Shown: positions 28,192-38,205, counted from the first letter of the stretch. The stretch is 64,000 nucleotides of DNA from Marinobacterium sp. (GCA_030602245.1 JAUWAC010000015.1:1-64000); one strand, 5' to 3'. Numbers and translations are program-made. Notes: generated from the sequence alone by a model not told the origin.

Positions 28192-28220
28192 AATTTAAAC
28201 TGTTGTTCACTAGAGGCCAA
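28192..28220 (-). promoter_or_regulatory. Candidate original promoter of pilMNOPQ
   Basis: On the minus strand TTGGCC (28215-28220) and TAAATT (28192-28197) are spaced by 17 bases, each agreeing at 4 of 6 positions with sigma70 boxes. It now points into the IS element and is about 1.2 kb from pilM. Confidence 0.35.
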
Positions 28221-28234
28221 GCATTAGCTGTCGA

Positions 28235-28240
28235 TATAAT
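28235..28240 (+). promoter_or_regulatory. Candidate -10 box of mrcA
   Basis: TATAAT stands 35 bases before the mrcA start. No good -35 hexamer is present at 16-18 bases, so only the -10 element is claimed. Confidence 0.35.
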
Positions 28241-28275
28241 GCGCAGGCTCAAATTTTCTCCGCCTCAAGGTTAGC

Positions 28276-30717
28276 ATGCGAACTTTCTACACATTATTCA
28301 AATGGCTGAGTGCACTGGCACTGATTGGCGCACTCGCCGGCATCGCGACCGTGGCCGGCATCTACTACCATTTCGCTCCCCAGCTCCCCGATGTCGAGAC
28401 CCTGCGTGAGGTCAAACTGCAGACCCCGCTGCGGGTGTACTCCGCGGATAACAAGCTGATTGCCGAGTTCGGCGAAAAACGCCGCACCCCGATCAGCTAC
28501 AACGAAATCCCGACCGACTTTGTGCACGCACTTCAGGCGGCAGAAGACGCCCGTTTCTTCGAGCATTTTGGCATCGACATCAAGGGCCTCAGCCGCGCGG
28601 CTTTCCAGCTCGCCAGCACCGGCGAGATCCAGAGCGGCGGCTCCACCATCACGATGCAGGTCGCCAAGAACTTCTTCCTCTCCCACGAGCGGACGTTTAC
28701 CCGCAAATTCAAGGAGATCCTGCTCTCGCTCCAGATCGAGCGTGAGCTGACCAAGGAAGAGATCCTCGAGCTCTATATCAACAAGATCTACCTCGGTCAG
28801 CGTGCCTACGGGATACAGGCGGCCGCTACTGTTTATTACGGCAAGCCGATTCAGGACTTGAGTCTGGCGCAGCTGGCCATGATCGCCGGCCTGCCGAAGG
28901 CGCCCTCAGCCAACAATCCACTGTCCAACCCGGAGCGCGCACTCGGCCGTCGCAACTGGATCCTCGGCCGCATGCTGGAGCTTGGGTATATCGATCAGGC
29001 ACGCTACGAGCAGGCCAGCGCGGAGCCGATCACGGCGCGCTACCACGGCAGCGATATCGAGCTCGAAGCGCCCTACATCGCCGAAATGGTTCGCAGCGAG
29101 CTGTATGAGCAGTACGGCGAAGACCTCTACACCGAGGGCCTGCGGGTCTACACCACGGTTGACAGCCGCCTGCAGGAAAGCGCGACCCGCGCCCTGCGCC
29201 AGGGGCTGCACGCGTACAGCGAACGCCATGGTTATCATGGCCCCGAGCAACAGGTTGCACTGGCCGAGCTGGATCAGCCGGCACGCCTGAAGCTGCTGCG
29301 CGAGACACCGATTTTTGGCGACCTGCAACCCGCCCTTGTGCTCGACGTCCAGGAGCGCAGCGCTACTCTGCTGCTGCGTGACGGCAGCGAGGCCACGCTC
29401 GACTGGGACGGCATGGCCTGGGCCAGCCCCTACAAGAGCGTCAACTACGCCGGGCCGGAACCGAAAACGGCCCGTGACGTCGTCGCACCGGGGGATCTCG
29501 TGCGGGTCCTGCCGCGGGACGCTGGCTGGCTGCTGCGTCAGATCCCGCAGGTACAGGGCGCCCTGATCGCCATGAACCCGACCGACGGCGCGATTCGCGC
29601 CCTCAGCGGCGGCTTCAGCTTCGCCCACAACAAGTTCAACCGCGCCACCCAGGCCTATCGCCAGCCCGGCTCCAATATCAAACCATTCCTGTACACCGCG
29701 GCACTGGAATACGGTTTCACACCCGCCTCGATCATCAACGACGCACCGGTGGTATTCCATGACGTCAGCCTCGAAAGCAACTGGCGCCCCGAGAACGACA
29801 ACGGCCGTTTCGGCGGCCCGACTCGCCTGCGTGAAGCACTCTACCGCTCGCGCAATCTGGTCTCCATCCGCCTGATGCGTTCACTGGGAATCGAGCGCGC
29901 CCGCGACTATATGCTGCGCTTCGGCTTCAGCCCCGAACGCTTCCCGGCCAACCTGTCACTGGCACTGGGCAGTGCCGACGCCACACCGCTGCAGATGGTC
30001 ACCGGCTATGCCGCGCTGGCCAACGGCGGCTTCAAGGTCGCGCCCTACCTGATCGAGCGCATCGAAAGCGCCACCGGCGAGCTGCTCTATCAGAGCCAGC
30101 CGCTGCGTGCGTGCCCGGACTGCACCTATCACGCGGCCACCTCCGACACCGCCGAGGCAACAGCGACAGCGGACGGCGAACCGACCGGCCCCATCGTCAT
30201 GGTCAGCGATACCGAACATGCCGCACCGCGTATCATCACACCGGAAAGCGCCTTCCTGATTCAGGATGTGATGCGCGACGTCATCCGCCGCGGCACCGGA
30301 CGGCGTGCACTGGCACTGAACCGCTCGGATCTGGCGGGCAAGACCGGCACCACCAACGAGCAGAAGGACGCCTGGTTCAGCGGCTTTAACCCGGACCTGG
30401 TAGCCACGGCATGGGTCGGCTTCGACCAGCCCGCACCGCTGGGTCGGCGTGAGTACGGCAGCACCGCAGCGCTGCCGATCTGGATCGACTTCATGGCCGA
30501 TGCACTGGAGGGCGTGCCCGACCGCACCGCCGAGCCGCCGGCCGGCATCACCAGCGCACTGATCGACCCGGCCACCGGCAAGCTGGCCTACCCGGGTCAG
30601 GCCGACGCCATTGAGGAATACTTCCGCCGCGAACAGCTCCCCACCGAGCACGCCCGCAGCCCGGAAGAGCAGCTGGCACCGCCCACCACCGAGCAGATCT
30701 TCGGCTACGGCGGCTGA
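28276..30717 (+). CDS. mrcA: Penicillin-binding protein 1A (bifunctional class A PBP)
   Basis: This 813-residue inner-membrane enzyme polymerises and crosslinks peptidoglycan. An N-terminal membrane anchor (about 8-32) is followed by the GT51 glycosyltransferase domain with ALQAAEDARFFEHFG near residue 90 and GGSTITMQVAKNFFL near residue 122. An OB-like insert follows, then the transpeptidase with catalytic Ser466 in QPGSNIKPF, SRN near residue 530 and KTGT at 689-692. Length fits PBP1A (E. coli 850). AAGG lies 5 bases before the ATG. It is divergent from pilM as in Pseudomonas, but here an IS sits between them. A bidirectional terminator follows. Confidence 0.96.
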   Translation: MRTFYTLFKWLSALALIGALAGIATVAGIYYHFAPQLPDVETLREVKLQTPLRVYSADNKLIAEFGEKRRTPISYNEIPTDFVHALQAAEDARFFEHFGIDIKGLSRAAFQLASTGEIQSGGSTITMQVAKNFFLSHERTFTRKFKEILLSLQIERELTKEEILELYINKIYLGQRAYGIQAAATVYYGKPIQDLSLAQLAMIAGLPKAPSANNPLSNPERALGRRNWILGRMLELGYIDQARYEQASAEPITARYHGSDIELEAPYIAEMVRSELYEQYGEDLYTEGLRVYTTVDSRLQESATRALRQGLHAYSERHGYHGPEQQVALAELDQPARLKLLRETPIFGDLQPALVLDVQERSATLLLRDGSEATLDWDGMAWASPYKSVNYAGPEPKTARDVVAPGDLVRVLPRDAGWLLRQIPQVQGALIAMNPTDGAIRALSGGFSFAHNKFNRATQAYRQPGSNIKPFLYTAALEYGFTPASIINDAPVVFHDVSLESNWRPENDNGRFGGPTRLREALYRSRNLVSIRLMRSLGIERARDYMLRFGFSPERFPANLSLALGSADATPLQMVTGYAALANGGFKVAPYLIERIESATGELLYQSQPLRACPDCTYHAATSDTAEATATADGEPTGPIVMVSDTEHAAPRIITPESAFLIQDVMRDVIRRGTGRRALALNRSDLAGKTGTTNEQKDAWFSGFNPDLVATAWVGFDQPAPLGRREYGSTAALPIWIDFMADALEGVPDRTAEPPAGITSALIDPATGKLAYPGQADAIEEYFRREQLPTEHARSPEEQLAPPTTEQIFGYGG

Positions 30718-30732
30718 CCCAACGGACGCAAC

Positions 30733-30762
30733 AAAAAAACCAGCCCGAGGGCTGGTTTTTTT
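30733..30762. terminator. Bidirectional terminator between mrcA and the malic enzyme gene
   Basis: The stem CCAGCC-CGAG-GGCTGG (30740-30755) has seven T on one side (30756-30762) and seven A on the other (30733-30739), so it can end both convergent messages. It starts 16-23 bases after the mrcA stop. Confidence 0.92.
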
Positions 30763-30781
30763 GTTGGCCTGAGTGCGCCGA

Positions 30782-32026
30782 TCAGTCGCGGTACTGTTCC
30801 GGCAGTGGCAGACGTGCGACACCGGTATCGACCGCCGCCTTGGCAACCGCCTTGGCGATCGTGTTCAGCAGACGCGAGTCGGTCGCTTTCGGCAGGATGT
30901 AGTCACGACCGAATTCCAGTGAATCCAGACCGTACGCATCCAGCACTTCCTGAGTGACCGGCTGCTTGGCCAGCTCCGCCAGCGCGATAACCGCAGCCGC
31001 TTTCATCTCTTCGTTGATGGCAGACGCACGCACGTCCAGCGCACCGCGGAAGATGAACGGGAAGCCCAGCACGTTGTTGACCTGGTTCGGGAAGTCAGAA
31101 CGACCGGTCGCCATGATGACATCGGAGCGGGTTGCGCGCGCCACGTCCGGCAGGATCTCCGGATCCGGGTTGGCACAGGCGAAGACCACCGGGTTGTCAG
31201 CCATCTTCAGCAGGTTTTCCGGCGACAGCAGGTTCGGACCGGACAGACCGACGAACACATCGGCACCGTCGATCGCATCTTCCAGCGTGCGCTTGTCAGT
31301 TTCAGTGGCAAACGCGGCCTTTTCCGGCGTCAGATCATCACGGCCGGAGTGGATCACGCCCTTGCGGTCGAGCATGTAGATATTTTCGACCTTGGCGCCC
31401 ATGTTGATGAGCAGCTTCATACAGGCGCTGGCCGCTGCACCGGCACCGAGGCAGACGATCTGCGCTTCTTCCAGCGTTTTGCCCGCCAGTTCCAGCGCGT
31501 TGATCATGCCGGCCGCGGTCACGATAGCCGTCCCGTGCTGATCATCGTGGAAGACCGGAATGTTGCAGCGCTCAATCAGCGCGCGTTCGATCTCGAAGCA
31601 CTCCGGCGCCTTGATATCTTCCAGATTGATGCCGCCAAAGGTTTCCGCGATGCGGGCGACGGTATCGATGAAGGCCTGCGGACTTTCCGCGTCGACTTCG
31701 ATATCGATGGAATCGATGCCGGCGAAGCGCTTGAACAGCAGCGCCTTGCCTTCCATAACCGGCTTGGACGCCAGCGGGCCGAGATCTCCAAGACCAAGAA
31801 TGGCGCTTCCGTTAGAAATAACGGCAACCAGGTTACCTTTCGCGGTGTAACGGTACGCTGCATCCGGATCCTTGGCTATTTCACGAACCGGCTCGGCGAC
31901 ACCCGGAGAGTAGGCCAGAGACAGGTCACGGGAAGTCTCAGCAGGGGTCGTCAGTTCGACACTGATTTTACCGGGGCGAGGAAACTCATGGTAATCCAGT
32001 GCCGCTTGTTTGAAATCTTGAGACAT
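30782..32026 (-). CDS. Malic enzyme, short form (malate to pyruvate, NAD(P))
   Basis: This 414-residue enzyme oxidatively decarboxylates malate to pyruvate. It is the short bacterial type without the C-terminal phosphotransacetylase-like domain of MaeB. The N-terminal domain shows SLAYSPGVAEPVREI near residue 37 and GNLVAVISNGSAILGLGDLG near residue 65; the metal-site region FEIERAL and the PVFHDDQHGTAIV motif follow. The dinucleotide motif is VCLGAGAAASACMKLL near residue 190. I start at ATG 32026; the frame is open to a TTG at 32041. GGA lies 10 bases before the ATG. Cofactor choice cannot be settled by eye. Pseudomonas has the same gene beside ponA. Confidence 0.92.
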   Translation of the reverse strand: MSQDFKQAALDYHEFPRPGKISVELTTPAETSRDLSLAYSPGVAEPVREIAKDPDAAYRYTAKGNLVAVISNGSAILGLGDLGPLASKPVMEGKALLFKRFAGIDSIDIEVDAESPQAFIDTVARIAETFGGINLEDIKAPECFEIERALIERCNIPVFHDDQHGTAIVTAAGMINALELAGKTLEEAQIVCLGAGAAASACMKLLINMGAKVENIYMLDRKGVIHSGRDDLTPEKAAFATETDKRTLEDAIDGADVFVGLSGPNLLSPENLLKMADNPVVFACANPDPEILPDVARATRSDVIMATGRSDFPNQVNNVLGFPFIFRGALDVRASAINEEMKAAAVIALAELAKQPVTQEVLDAYGLDSLEFGRDYILPKATDSRLLNTIAKAVAKAAVDTGVARLPLPEQYRD

Positions 32027-32110
32027 GGTTGCTGTTTCCAACTAAGGTTGCATATGGAGAGCTTGCATCATATAGAAAGAGGTTATAAGCGACAACAGCA
32101 CTTCCGGACC

Positions 32111-32896
32111 TCAACGTCGGTAGGATTTCAGATGCCGCAGATCGCTCAGCGCCACCAGCCAGCGCTTGTAACCCCGTTTCAAATCACCCCCGCGATCGAC
32201 CACCCAGCCCCGCACCTCGACCTGTTGGCCCTGCAGTGACTGCAGCCACGACTGCCGTTGCGCATCGATCAGATCATGCCCAATCCGGATGACAAGATGA
32301 TCGTCGAGCTCGACATAATAGGCGCGCCGCGCGCGGTTGATGCGGGTGACCTGCCCACGCAGCAGCGCAAAGCCGCCACGCGACACCGCTGCAGCCGGCT
32401 GCACCGGATCCTGCTGCCAGAGCCCGCGGCGTGCCTGACGGGCTCGCGCCTCGGCGGCGAACAGACAGTCCGACAGTCGCAGGTCCGGCGCGATCGAGAC
32501 CGCAAACCCCAGCCCCTGCTCGACCAGACGCTCGGCGACCGACTCCCCATTCAGCGCCAGATGCCCGAGCAGCCGGCCGTAGCGGTCACGCGGATTCAGT
32601 CCCGGCACCAGCGCCACCTCCCGCCCCTCGATCCAGCGCCTCAGCACCTGTCTGGCGGCCTGCGCCCCAGCCTCGTCCGCCCGCCCATCGCGCCCGATCT
32701 CCGGCGTATTGATACCGATCAGGCGGACCGATTCGCCGCTGCCCAGACGCACCGTATCGCCGTCGATGACCTGCGCAACGCTGACATGACGCGCCGCCGG
32801 CGGTAACGAACAGGCCGCCAGCGCCGCGCGCCAGGGGACATAACAGGCAATAAAAAAGGCACTCACAAGGAGTGCCTTTCTCAGCAGTATCTGCAT
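32111..32896 (-). CDS. Secreted thermonuclease-like (SNase family) protein
   Basis: The 261-residue precursor has a signal peptide (MQILLRKALLVSAFFIACY, cleavage near AALA-AC). A staphylococcal-nuclease domain covers about residues 38-150. The conserved region VRLIGINTPEI carries the first active-site Arg, and DRYGRLLGHL the second Arg region. The C-terminal 100 residues look like an OB-type beta domain (LLRGQVTRINRARRAYYVEL). It probably cleaves nucleic acid in the periplasm or outside. The gene starts 10 bases after rpmE with no clear ribosome-binding site, and the rpmE terminator lies in its first codons, so expression is likely low or depends on readthrough. Confidence 0.85.
   Translation of the reverse strand: MQILLRKALLVSAFFIACYVPWRAALAACSLPPAARHVSVAQVIDGDTVRLGSGESVRLIGINTPEIGRDGRADEAGAQAARQVLRRWIEGREVALVPGLNPRDRYGRLLGHLALNGESVAERLVEQGLGFAVSIAPDLRLSDCLFAAEARARQARRGLWQQDPVQPAAAVSRGGFALLRGQVTRINRARRAYYVELDDHLVIRIGHDLIDAQRQSWLQSLQGQQVEVRGWVVDRGGDLKRGYKRWLVALSDLRHLKSYRR
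32852..32879 (-). terminator. Rho-independent terminator of rpmE, inside the nuclease gene
   Basis: On the minus strand GGCACT-CCTTGTG-AGTGCC is followed by six T (A run at 32852-32857). It begins about 30 bases after the rpmE stop but lies within codons 7-15 of the SNase-like gene, where it encodes part of the signal peptide. Confidence 0.75.
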
Positions 32897-32906
32897 GGCT
32901 GCCGAA

Positions 32907-33122
32907 TTACTTCTTCAGCGAGCGGCTGCCGAAACGCTTGTTGAAGCGGTCTACGCGGCCACCGGAGGTCGCTTCTTTCTGCTTACCGGTGTAGAACGGG
33001 TGGCACTGGCTGCAAACGTCGACCAGCATGTCTTCACCCAGGGTAGAGCGAGTGTTCATGACGTTACCGCAGGAACAGGTAACCTTGATTTCTTTGTAAT
33101 CCGGATGGATACCAGCTTTCAT
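32907..33122 (-). CDS. rpmE: 50S ribosomal protein L31, zinc-binding form
   Basis: This 71-residue L31 begins [16 protein letters not shown]. The zinc ligands CSC (16 and 18) and CSQC (37 and 40) match the C+ form that stores zinc, as opposed to the C- paralogue made in zinc shortage. The start at 33122 has GAGG about 7 bases upstream; the frame is open to 33269 but the extra codons are not L31. The promoter lies about 170 bases upstream, leaving a long leader, which fits L31 genes being regulated through their leader. Confidence 0.97.
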   Translation of the reverse strand: MKAGIHPDYKEIKVTCSCGNVMNTRSTLGEDMLVDVCSQCHPFYTGKQKEATSGGRVDRFNKRFGSRSLKK

Positions 33123-33290
33123 GTCAGACCTCGAATCGTTGTTTAATGTGCCGCCACCCGTCCGCCGGGCCTGATAGCCTCGTGATGCGCCGGGCACCGC
33201 ACGATCGACAAAAGCAGCGTCGTGGCGACATGGCTGCCTCTGTAGCTTGTAGTCTCGCGTCTTGCGCATATGCCCAAGTCAAGGCGGCGA

Positions 33291-33319
33291 ATTATACGCA
33301 TCGCCCCCGCCAGCCGCAA
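33291..33319 (-). promoter_or_regulatory. Candidate promoter of rpmE
   Basis: On the minus strand a perfect TATAAT (33291-33296) is preceded at 17 bases by TTGCGG (33314-33319). The gap between rpmE and priA (33123-33452, 330 bases) otherwise holds the rpmE leader of about 160 bases and the priA upstream region. I saw no further gene in it. Confidence 0.6.
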
Positions 33320-33452
33320 CCTTGGCGTCCGCCTCTTTGTGGCGCCTTGTAACCCCCCCACCCACGTACCACGTCGGGATTAGTCTTGAGCCCGACGGGC
33401 TGCTAGTCTAGCCGCTTTGACACGCGACCACCCGCCCGAGCCAGAACCCGAC

Positions 33453-35657
33453 GTGATACTGCGCATCGCTCTGCCGACACCATTGCACCGCCTGTTCGAC
33501 TACCGCCTGCCGGTCGATCCTCCGGCCGACCCGCCGGCGCCCGGATGCCGCGTACGCGTGCCGTTCGGCAACCGCGAGCTGATCGGCCTGATCGTCGAGC
33601 ACAGCGAACACAGCGAGATGCCGCTGACAAAACTTAAACCGGTGCTCGAGATTCTCGACCGGGAACCGGTACTGGACCCTTTACTGTTCGACCTTGGCCG
33701 CTGGGCCGCACGCTATTATCAGCACCCGATCGGCGATGCGCTGAGCCAGCTGCTGCCGGTGCTGCTGCGACAGGGACGCGCGGCCGAGTTTGCCCACGCC
33801 ACCCTCTGGCGCGCCAGCGCCGACGCCTCGCTGGAACGTCTGAGCAGCAGCGCGCACCGTCAGCGCGAACTGCTGCAACTGCTGCTCGACCATCCGCAGG
33901 GCATCAGCACCGATGCCATTCGTGCCGAGGGCGGACAGCCGCGCCTGCTGACAACGCTGGAAGAAAAAGGACTGGCGGAGTCGTTCGCACACCACCCGCA
34001 ACCGGCCAACGCGGCCCTGACCGAGCAGGTGCTGCAGGAAGCCCCGCTGCCGCTGCACGACGAGCAGGCCGCAGCGATGCAGGCGTTGCAGGCCGCCACA
34101 GGCTTCACGCCCTTCCTGCTCTACGGCGTGACCGGCTCCGGCAAAACCGAAATCTACCTGCAGGCGATCGAGCGCACCCTGATGGCCGGGCGACAGGCAC
34201 TGGTTCTGGTGCCCGAGATCGGCCTGACACCGCAAACGCTGGCCCGCTTCCGCGCCCGGTTCCGGGTGCCGGTCCATGTGCTGCACTCCAACCTCAGCGA
34301 CCGCGAACGCCTCGACACCTGGCTGCATGCACGCCACGGCAGCGCGCGCATCGTCATCGGCACCCGCTCGGCGATCTTCACACCACTGAAAAACCCCGGG
34401 CTGATCATCGTCGACGAGGAGCACGACGCCTCCTTCAAGCAGCAGGACGGCTTTCGTTATCACGCCCGCGACCTCGCCGTGGTGCGCGCCAACCGTGAGG
34501 GCATTCCGATTATCCTCGGCAGCGCGACACCGGCACTGGAGTCGCTGCACAACGCCGCCGAGGGGCGTTATCGACTGCTGCGCCTGAGCCGCCGTGCCGG
34601 CAACGCGAAGCCGCCGCGCTTCGAACTGCTCGACATTCGCCAGCAGCCGCTCGACGCCGGCCTGTCACAGGAACTGATGCGGCGCATGCACGACCACCTC
34701 GGCCGTGGTACTCAGGTGATGCTGTTTCTTAACCGCCGCGGCTTTTCCCCCTCATTGATCTGCGACCAGTGCGGCAGCGTGGTCGACTGCACCCGCTGCG
34801 ATGCCCACATGACCCTGCACCGCAGCCCACCCCACCTGCACTGCCACCACTGTGACCGCCAGACGCCGATCCCGCGCGCCTGCGCCCAGTGCGGCAGCAC
34901 CACACTGAAACCGCTGGGTATCGGCACCGAACGCGCCGAGGATGCCCTGCAGCGCCACTTTCCCGACATCCCGATTCTGCGCGTGGACCGTGACAGCACC
35001 GCACGCAAGCAGTCGCTGGAGCGGATCATGGCGCAGGTCCACAGCGGCGAACCCTGCATCCTGATCGGCACCCAGATGCTGGCCAAGGGACATCATTTCC
35101 CACGCGTCACACTGGTTGCGATTCTCGATGCCGATGCGGGCCTGTTCAGTGCTGATTTTCGCGGCATGGAGAAAACCGCGCAGCTGATCCTGCAGGTGGC
35201 AGGCCGTGCCGGCCGTGCCGACCATCCGGGCGAAGTGCTGCTGCAGACGCTGCACGCCGAGCACCCGATGCTGCAAACCCTGATTTCAAGTGACTACCTC
35301 ACCTTTGCCGGACAGGAGATGAACCTGCGCCGGGCCGGCGCGCTGCCGCCGTTCGCACACCACGCACTGCTGCGCGCCGAGGCGACGCGTCAGGGCTGGG
35401 CCGAACAGTTCCTGCGCGAACTGGCCGCCCAGACACTGCAGACCCGGCCGTTGCCGCCCGGGGTGCAGACCATCGGCCCGTTCCCGTCACCGATGGAGAA
35501 GCGCGGCGGCCTGTATCGTGCCCAGCTGCTGATCGCCGCGCGCAGCCGCGGCCCGCTGCATGCGCTGCTTGCGGCGCTGATCGGGCAGGCACAGGCGCAC
35601 CCGCAGGGGCGGCGCGTGCGCTGGACCGTCGACGTGGACCCGGTGGACAACTATTGA
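33453..35657 (+). CDS. priA: Primosomal protein N' (replication restart helicase)
   Basis: PriA recognises stalled forks and reloads DnaB. With the GTG start at 33453 it has 734 residues (E. coli 732) and begins ILRIALPTPLHRLFDYRLP, the normal 3'-end-binding domain start. The frame is open to a TTG at 33417, and neither start has a good ribosome-binding site. Helicase motifs are LLYGVTGSGKTEIYLQ (Walker A, near residue 225) and LIIVDEEHDASFK (DEEH, near residue 325). The zinc-binding cysteines follow (CDQCGSVVDCTRC, CHHC, CAQCGS, about 435-485), then the C-terminal helicase lobe with QVAGRAGRADHPGEV. Confidence 0.96.
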   Translation: MILRIALPTPLHRLFDYRLPVDPPADPPAPGCRVRVPFGNRELIGLIVEHSEHSEMPLTKLKPVLEILDREPVLDPLLFDLGRWAARYYQHPIGDALSQLLPVLLRQGRAAEFAHATLWRASADASLERLSSSAHRQRELLQLLLDHPQGISTDAIRAEGGQPRLLTTLEEKGLAESFAHHPQPANAALTEQVLQEAPLPLHDEQAAAMQALQAATGFTPFLLYGVTGSGKTEIYLQAIERTLMAGRQALVLVPEIGLTPQTLARFRARFRVPVHVLHSNLSDRERLDTWLHARHGSARIVIGTRSAIFTPLKNPGLIIVDEEHDASFKQQDGFRYHARDLAVVRANREGIPIILGSATPALESLHNAAEGRYRLLRLSRRAGNAKPPRFELLDIRQQPLDAGLSQELMRRMHDHLGRGTQVMLFLNRRGFSPSLICDQCGSVVDCTRCDAHMTLHRSPPHLHCHHCDRQTPIPRACAQCGSTTLKPLGIGTERAEDALQRHFPDIPILRVDRDSTARKQSLERIMAQVHSGEPCILIGTQMLAKGHHFPRVTLVAILDADAGLFSADFRGMEKTAQLILQVAGRAGRADHPGEVLLQTLHAEHPMLQTLISSDYLTFAGQEMNLRRAGALPPFAHHALLRAEATRQGWAEQFLRELAAQTLQTRPLPPGVQTIGPFPSPMEKRGGLYRAQLLIAARSRGPLHALLAALIGQAQAHPQGRRVRWTVDVDPVDNY

Positions 35658-35760
35658 CCACCGCGGGTTGGCAATCCCCGCCCCGGCGGCGATATAATGC
35701 CCGGTTTCTCGGAGCCCGCATCGGCGGGCCACAGGTCCACTCACCCTCCAGGGTACGTTG

Positions 35761-37518
35761 ATGAAAGAACTTATCGCACAGCTGATCGAATCTGCGCTCG
35801 AGACACTGGTGGCCGACGGCACTCTGCCGGCGGAGATCCAGCCCAAGATCATGGTCGAGAACACGCGCGACAAGGCGCACGGCGACTTCGCCTCCAACAT
35901 CGCGCTGACACTGGCCAAACCGGCCCGATGCAACCCGCGCGAACTGGCGCAGAAGCTGTGCGACGCCCTGCCGGCCTCCGACAGCATCGCGAAAACCGAG
36001 ATCGCCGGTCCCGGCTTCATCAACTTCTTCCTGACGCAGGCCAGCGCCTACGCTGTCATCGGTGACATTCTCGAGCAGGGCGAGCAGTTCGGTCGCGCCG
36101 CCAAAAACTCAGGCCCGCGCGTGCAGGTCGAATTCGTTTCGGCCAACCCGACCGGCCCGCTGCACGTCGGCCACGGCCGTGGCGCGGCGTATGGTGCCAC
36201 CGTTGCTGATCTGCTGGACGCGGCCGGCGTTCAGGTGGAGCGGGAATACTACGTCAACGATGCCGGGCGCCAGATGAACATCCTCGCGGTCAGCATCTGG
36301 CTGCGCTATCTGGAGCTGCTGGGCGCGGAGATCGCGTTCCCGAGCAATGGCTATCAGGGCCACTACATCCGTGATATCGCTCACGATCTGGAGAAGAGCT
36401 TCGGCACCCGCCTGAGCCGCCCGGTGGATGAGGTGTTCGCCGATATCGTGCCGGACGAGCCTGCCGGCGGTGACAAGGAAGCCCACATCGACGCACTGAT
36501 CGAGCGCGCCCAGCACCTGCTGGGGGCCGACTACGAACAGGTATTCGACGCGGGCCTGAACTCGATCCTCAGCGACATCCGCGAGGATCTGGGCGAGTTT
36601 GGCGCCGAGTATCAGGTCTGGTTCTCGGAGCGTTCGCTGACCAGCAACGGCGACGTGGAGAAGGCCCTTAACCTGCTGCAGGAGAAAGGTTACCTGTACG
36701 AACAGGACGGCAACCTCTGGTTCCGCTCCACCGACTTCGGCGACGACAAGGACCGCGTGGTCAAGCGTGCCAACGGCCAGACCACCTACTTCGCGTCCGA
36801 CATCGCCTACCACATGAACAAGTTCGAACGCGGCTTCGATCAGGTCATCAACATCTGGGGCGCCGACCACCACGGCTATATCACCCGCGTCAAGGCGGCG
36901 ATTCAGGCGCTGGGCTACGACCCGGACAAGCTGGTGGTCAAGCTGGTGCAGTTCGCCATTCTCTACCGCGGCGGCGAGCGGGTGCCGATGTCGACCCGCT
37001 CCGGCTCCTTCGTCACCCTGCGCGAGCTGCGCGAAGAGGTCGGCGCCGATGCGTGCCGTTTCTTCTACGTCACCCGCAAGGCTGACCAGCACATGGACTT
37101 CGACCTTGATCTGGCCAAGTCCGAATCCAAGGACAACCCGGTGTACTACATCCAGTACGCTCACGCCCGCGTCTGCTCGATGATGCGCAAGCTCGAAGAG
37201 CAAGGTCAGGCGTGGGATCAGGCGGCGGGTCTGCAGCATCTGGCACGGCTGGATACGGACGCGGAGAAGGATCTGGTCAGCACGCTGGGCAAATATCCCG
37301 AACTGCTGAAAAACGCGGCCCTGAACCACGAACCGCACCTGCTGGCCAACTATCTGCGCGATCTGGCCGGCGACTTCCATACCTACTACAACGCGCACAA
37401 GATGCTGATCGACGATGCCGAGCTGCGTAACGCGCGTCTGACGCTCAGCGCCGCGGTACGACAGGTACTGGCCAACGGCCTGAAGCTGCTCGGTGTCAGC
37501 GCACCGGAGCAGATGTAA
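35761..37518 (+). CDS. argS: Arginyl-tRNA synthetase
   Basis: This 585-residue class I synthetase charges tRNA-Arg. It shows the N-terminal Add-1 domain, the HIGH-type motif in [17 protein letters not shown] (near residue 130), the MSTRSG stretch that replaces KMSKS in many ArgRS (near residue 410), and a DALR anticodon-binding domain at the C-terminus ([19 protein letters not shown]). The first ATG, at 35761, follows AGGG. Length is close to E. coli ArgS (577). It lies 103 bases after priA, and the SPOR gene follows after 6 bases. Confidence 0.97.
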   Translation: MKELIAQLIESALETLVADGTLPAEIQPKIMVENTRDKAHGDFASNIALTLAKPARCNPRELAQKLCDALPASDSIAKTEIAGPGFINFFLTQASAYAVIGDILEQGEQFGRAAKNSGPRVQVEFVSANPTGPLHVGHGRGAAYGATVADLLDAAGVQVEREYYVNDAGRQMNILAVSIWLRYLELLGAEIAFPSNGYQGHYIRDIAHDLEKSFGTRLSRPVDEVFADIVPDEPAGGDKEAHIDALIERAQHLLGADYEQVFDAGLNSILSDIREDLGEFGAEYQVWFSERSLTSNGDVEKALNLLQEKGYLYEQDGNLWFRSTDFGDDKDRVVKRANGQTTYFASDIAYHMNKFERGFDQVINIWGADHHGYITRVKAAIQALGYDPDKLVVKLVQFAILYRGGERVPMSTRSGSFVTLRELREEVGADACRFFYVTRKADQHMDFDLDLAKSESKDNPVYYIQYAHARVCSMMRKLEEQGQAWDQAAGLQHLARLDTDAEKDLVSTLGKYPELLKNAALNHEPHLLANYLRDLAGDFHTYYNAHKMLIDDAELRNARLTLSAAVRQVLANGLKLLGVSAPEQM

Positions 37519-37524
37519 GCGACG

Positions 37525-38166
37525 ATGGCTCGACAGGATTACGCCCAGAAACGCCGGGGAGGCAGCTCGGCCAGCCGCAAGGCGCCGTCGCGCAGCCGCA
37601 AACCGGCACCGCCGCCGCGCCGCCCCTGGGGGCTGGCGCTGGTTTCGCTGGCCGCCCTCGGTGGCCTTGGCGTGCTGATCTATCTGCTGCTGCAGACGCC
37701 GCCCAACGGGGCCGCGGGTACGCCCGCAGCCAGCACACCGGCAGCCAAGACCGCCCCAGCCAGCGCACCGGTCACGGCGAGCAAGCCGAAACCGGCGCCG
37801 GCACCGGAGAGCCCCCCGACAGCGGGCGGCGACGGCGAGCGCTTCGAGTTTTACGACATGCTGCCGAAGAGCACCGTCGAAACGCCGGAGGTGTCGGCCT
37901 ACAAGTCGACACCGAAAACGGCAAAACTGGAGACCCGCGTACTGCTGCAGGCCGGCTCGTTCCGCAACGCGGCCGACGCCGAGCAGATGCGTGCGCGCAT
38001 GATTCTGGCGGGCCTGCCCAATGTCAGCACCAGCCGGACCGAAGGCAGCAATGGCGTCTGGTACCGGGTTCGTACCGGTCCGTTCGACACGCGCGCCGAG
38101 GTCAATCTGGCCACCAACAAGCTGTACGAGCTCAATATCCATCCGCTGGAGATCCGCGCCGACTGA
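37525..38166 (+). CDS. FtsN-like SPOR domain cell division protein
   Basis: This 213-residue bitopic membrane protein has a basic N-terminal cytoplasmic part (KRRGGSSASRKAPSRSRK), one membrane segment (WGLALVSLAALGGLGVLIYL, about 36-56) and a Pro/Ala-rich periplasmic linker. A motif-like helix follows (FEFYDMLPKSTVETPEV near residue 110, with FYDMLP typical of this FtsN-like group), then a C-terminal SPOR domain (LLQAGSFRNAADAEQMRAR). It probably binds septal peptidoglycan and helps activate the divisome. It is 6 bases after argS. FtsN itself is the likely identity by position and layout, but divergence makes that unproven. Confidence 0.85.
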   Translation: MARQDYAQKRRGGSSASRKAPSRSRKPAPPPRRPWGLALVSLAALGGLGVLIYLLLQTPPNGAAGTPAASTPAAKTAPASAPVTASKPKPAPAPESPPTAGGDGERFEFYDMLPKSTVETPEVSAYKSTPKTAKLETRVLLQAGSFRNAADAEQMRARMILAGLPNVSTSRTEGSNGVWYRVRTGPFDTRAEVNLATNKLYELNIHPLEIRAD

Positions 38167-38205
38167 GGCGCGGCCCGGTGCCGCGCCCCAATCTGCACGC
38201 CAGCC

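Noticed and set aside
31349-32239. Plus-strand open frame of 296 codons across the malic enzyme and nuclease genes
   Set aside because: Antisense to the start of one real gene and the end of another; no domain.
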